Source of the DNA: Bacteroidales bacterium UBA3824
GTDB lineage: Bacteria > Bacteroidota > Bacteroidia > Bacteroidales > UBA3824
Length of the DNA: 14,031 nt
Direction of reading: 5' to 3'
NCBI GenBank assembly: GCA_002393195.1
Contig: DGIK01000148.1
Location: 1-14,031 of the forward strand
Shown here: positions 12,569 through 14,031 of the stretch, piece by piece
Numbering within the stretch: position 1 is the stretch's first letter
Layout of the letters: the number at the start of each line of letters is the position of its first letter
The notes under the pieces: model-generated
The model's database searches: none
What the model was told of the DNA's origin: nothing
Seen by the model: the letters and a program-made list of their open reading frames with translations, nothing else
Program-made: the position numbers and the translations under genes

Positions 12569-14031
12569 TTAGTCAACCACGCCTGCCTTGGGGCTTACTT
12601 GGATGTGGTCGTAGCGACGCATACCAGTACCGGCGGGGATGAGGTGACCTACGATGACGTTCTCTTTGAGGCCTTCCATATAATCGACCTTGCCGGAGAT
12701 TGCAGCCTCGTTGAGCACGCGGGTGGTCTCCTGGAAGGATGCAGCCGACATGAACGAAGAAGTCTGCAACGATGCCCTTGTGATACCCTGGAGAATCTGG
12801 CAGGATGTAGCGGGCTGAGCGTCACGTGCCGAAACAGGCTTGAGACCCTTGCGGACAAGTGCCGAATTTTCATCGCGCAGCTTGCGGAGGGTAACAATCT
12901 GTCCTGCCTTGAGGTTGGTGGAATCGCCAGCGTCCTCGATGAGCTTCTTGCCAAACATACGGTCGTTTTCGTCGATGAAATCCCACTTGTCAACCACCTC
13001 AGACTCAAGGAAGTTGGTGTCGCCCGGATCGAGAATCTTCACCTTGCGCATCATCTGACGTACAATCACCTCAAAGTGCTTGTCGTTGATCTTAACGCCC
13101 TGGAGACGATAAACTTCCTGAATTTCGTTGACAATGTATTCCTGAACGGCTGTGGGACCGAGGATGTCGAGAATATCGGCGGGAGTAACAGCACCATCAG
13201 AAAGCGGTGTACCAGCCTTCACGAAGTCGTTGTCCTGTACCACAATCTGCTTGGAGAGCGAAACGAGATACTTCTTGGGTTCGCCAGCACGCGGAGTGAT
13301 GGTGATTTCACGATTACCACGTTTTACGCGACCCATAGTAACTATACCGTCCACCTCCGAAACAACTGCCGGGAACGAAGGATTCCTTGCCTCAAACAAT
13401 TCCGTAACACGGGGCAGACCACCGGTGATGTCGCCCTGCGAACCAACGGTACGAGGAATCTTCACGAGCGATTCGCCCGCCTTCACTGCTTCGCCATCGT
13501 CCTTCAAGAGGATGGCTGTAACGGGAAGGTTGTACGAAGCGAGCACATTGTCTTCCCCGTCAACAATCTTAATCGACGGAATCTTGGTCTTGTCCTTGGA
13601 TTCGATGATTATCTTGTCAACATGTCCGGTCTGCTCGTCGCGCTCCTCCTTGTAAGTGATGCCTGCAGCCATGTCCTCAAACCTGACCTTACCATCAAAC
13701 TCCGTGATAATAGGAGCGTTGAACGCATCCCACATGAAAATCGTATCGCCTTTCTTCACAGCGTCGCCGTCCTTGAAATAGAGGAGCGAACCGTATTGGA
13801 TAGGCGTTGTGGTAAGGATAATCTTGGTATTAGCATCAACAATCCTTGCCTCGGTGAGACGAGAGATTACAACCTGGCAATCCCTGCCTTCGGTGTCCTT
13901 GCCAGGCACTGCCTTCAAGTCGCTTATCTGGATGTAACCGTCGTAACGTGACGAATACGTATTTTCTGAATTAAGAGTACCAGCCACACCACCACCGTGG
14001 AATGTACGGAGCGTAAGCTGTGTACCAGGCT
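12569..14031 (-). CDS. rpoC: RNA polymerase beta' subunit, C-terminal third
   Basis: The frame is open from the right edge to the stop at 12569, about 486 residues of a protein that is about 1,400 long in Bacteroidota. It enters at PGTQLTLRTFHGGGVAGT, matching the conserved segment just after the trigger loop of beta'. Later hallmarks are GDITGGLPRVTELFEARNP, the cleft region LGPTAVQEYIVNEIQEVYRLQGV, NDKHFEVIVRQMMRKV and the C-terminal SFMSAASFQETTRVLNEAAI ... KENVIVGHLIPAGTG, which forms part of the clamp/omega-binding end. In between is the Bacteroidota-type insertion with biotin-carrier-like loops (LLYFKDGDAVKKGDTI). A GTG at 13987 lies within the frame but is an internal Val codon, not a start. 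A strong terminator follows. Confidence 0.98.
   Translation of the reverse strand, partial: PGTQLTLRTFHGGGVAGTLNSENTYSSRYDGYIQISDLKAVPGKDTEGRDCQVVISRLTEARIVDANTKIILTTTPIQYGSLLYFKDGDAVKKGDTIFMWDAFNAPIITEFDGKVRFEDMAAGITYKEERDEQTGHVDKIIIESKDKTKIPSIKIVDGEDNVLASYNLPVTAILLKDDGEAVKAGESLVKIPRTVGSQGDITGGLPRVTELFEARNPSFPAVVSEVDGIVTMGRVKRGNREITITPRAGEPKKYLVSLSKQIVVQDNDFVKAGTPLSDGAVTPADILDILGPTAVQEYIVNEIQEVYRLQGVKINDKHFEVIVRQMMRKVKILDPGDTNFLESEVVDKWDFIDENDRMFGKKLIEDAGDSTNLKAGQIVTLRKLRDENSALVRKGLKPVSARDAQPATSCQILQGITRASLQTSSFMSAASFQETTRVLNEAAISGKVDYMEGLKENVIVGHLIPAGTGMRRYDHIQVSPKAGVVD

Noticed and set aside
12446..13951. 501-residue plus-strand open frame antisense to rpoC
   Set aside because: It lies opposite a clearly recognised rpoC in full and resembles no family. 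The long frame follows from rpoC codon use, and its start falls in the ATPase flanking repeat.

Overview
The window reads as chromosome of a member of the Bacteroidota, most likely order Bacteroidales. Three things point that way. Several genes are preceded by the Bacteroidota sigma factor promoter (TTTG, about 19-20 nt, TAnnTTTG). There is an S46 dipeptidyl-peptidase with a specificity residue known from Porphyromonas-type enzymes. Outer-membrane barrel proteins and lipoproteins with an acidic stretch right after the lipid cysteine are abundant. Most starts have no strong Shine-Dalgarno sequence, which is also usual for the phylum.

Layout from left to right. Bases 1-356 (minus) hold the N-terminus of a sugar/cation symporter with its own promoter. 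Bases 466-853 hold rpsU (minus) with a promoter and a terminator. Bases 883-3654 (minus) hold hisIE followed 3 nt later by an S46 peptidase. Bases 3655-4234 have no protein gene but contain the hisIE promoter and leader, short CGTCAATTT repeats, and a well-structured probable non-coding RNA. Bases 4235-8574 (plus) hold five envelope genes: two barrel proteins, an OmpA-type protein and two lipoproteins. Bases 8575-8703 are a convergent, repeat-rich gap. Bases 8704-10768 (minus) hold hisH-hisA-hisF. Bases 10915-12486 hold an ATPase-nuclease gene (plus) bracketed by two 56-bp direct repeats. Bases 12510-14031 hold a bidirectional terminator and the 3' third of rpoC (minus).

How the genes work together. 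HisH and HisF form imidazole-glycerol-phosphate synthase. HisA and HisIE catalyse the steps just before it, so all four serve the middle of histidine synthesis. In many Bacteroidota these genes are adjacent. Here a 4.9-kb opposite-strand envelope block lies between hisF and hisIE, and copies of one 19-bp sequence and one 12-bp hairpin core sit at both edges. The envelope block looks like one transcription unit building an outer-membrane/peptidoglycan assembly of unknown role.

The two best candidates for something undescribed are (1) the ATPase plus PD-(D/E)XK protein whose gene is framed by hairpin-forming direct repeats, which looks like a mobile cassette next to rpoC, and (2) the roughly 220-nt RNA at 3943-4168, whose loop can pair with its own 3' part to form a large pseudoknot or switch.
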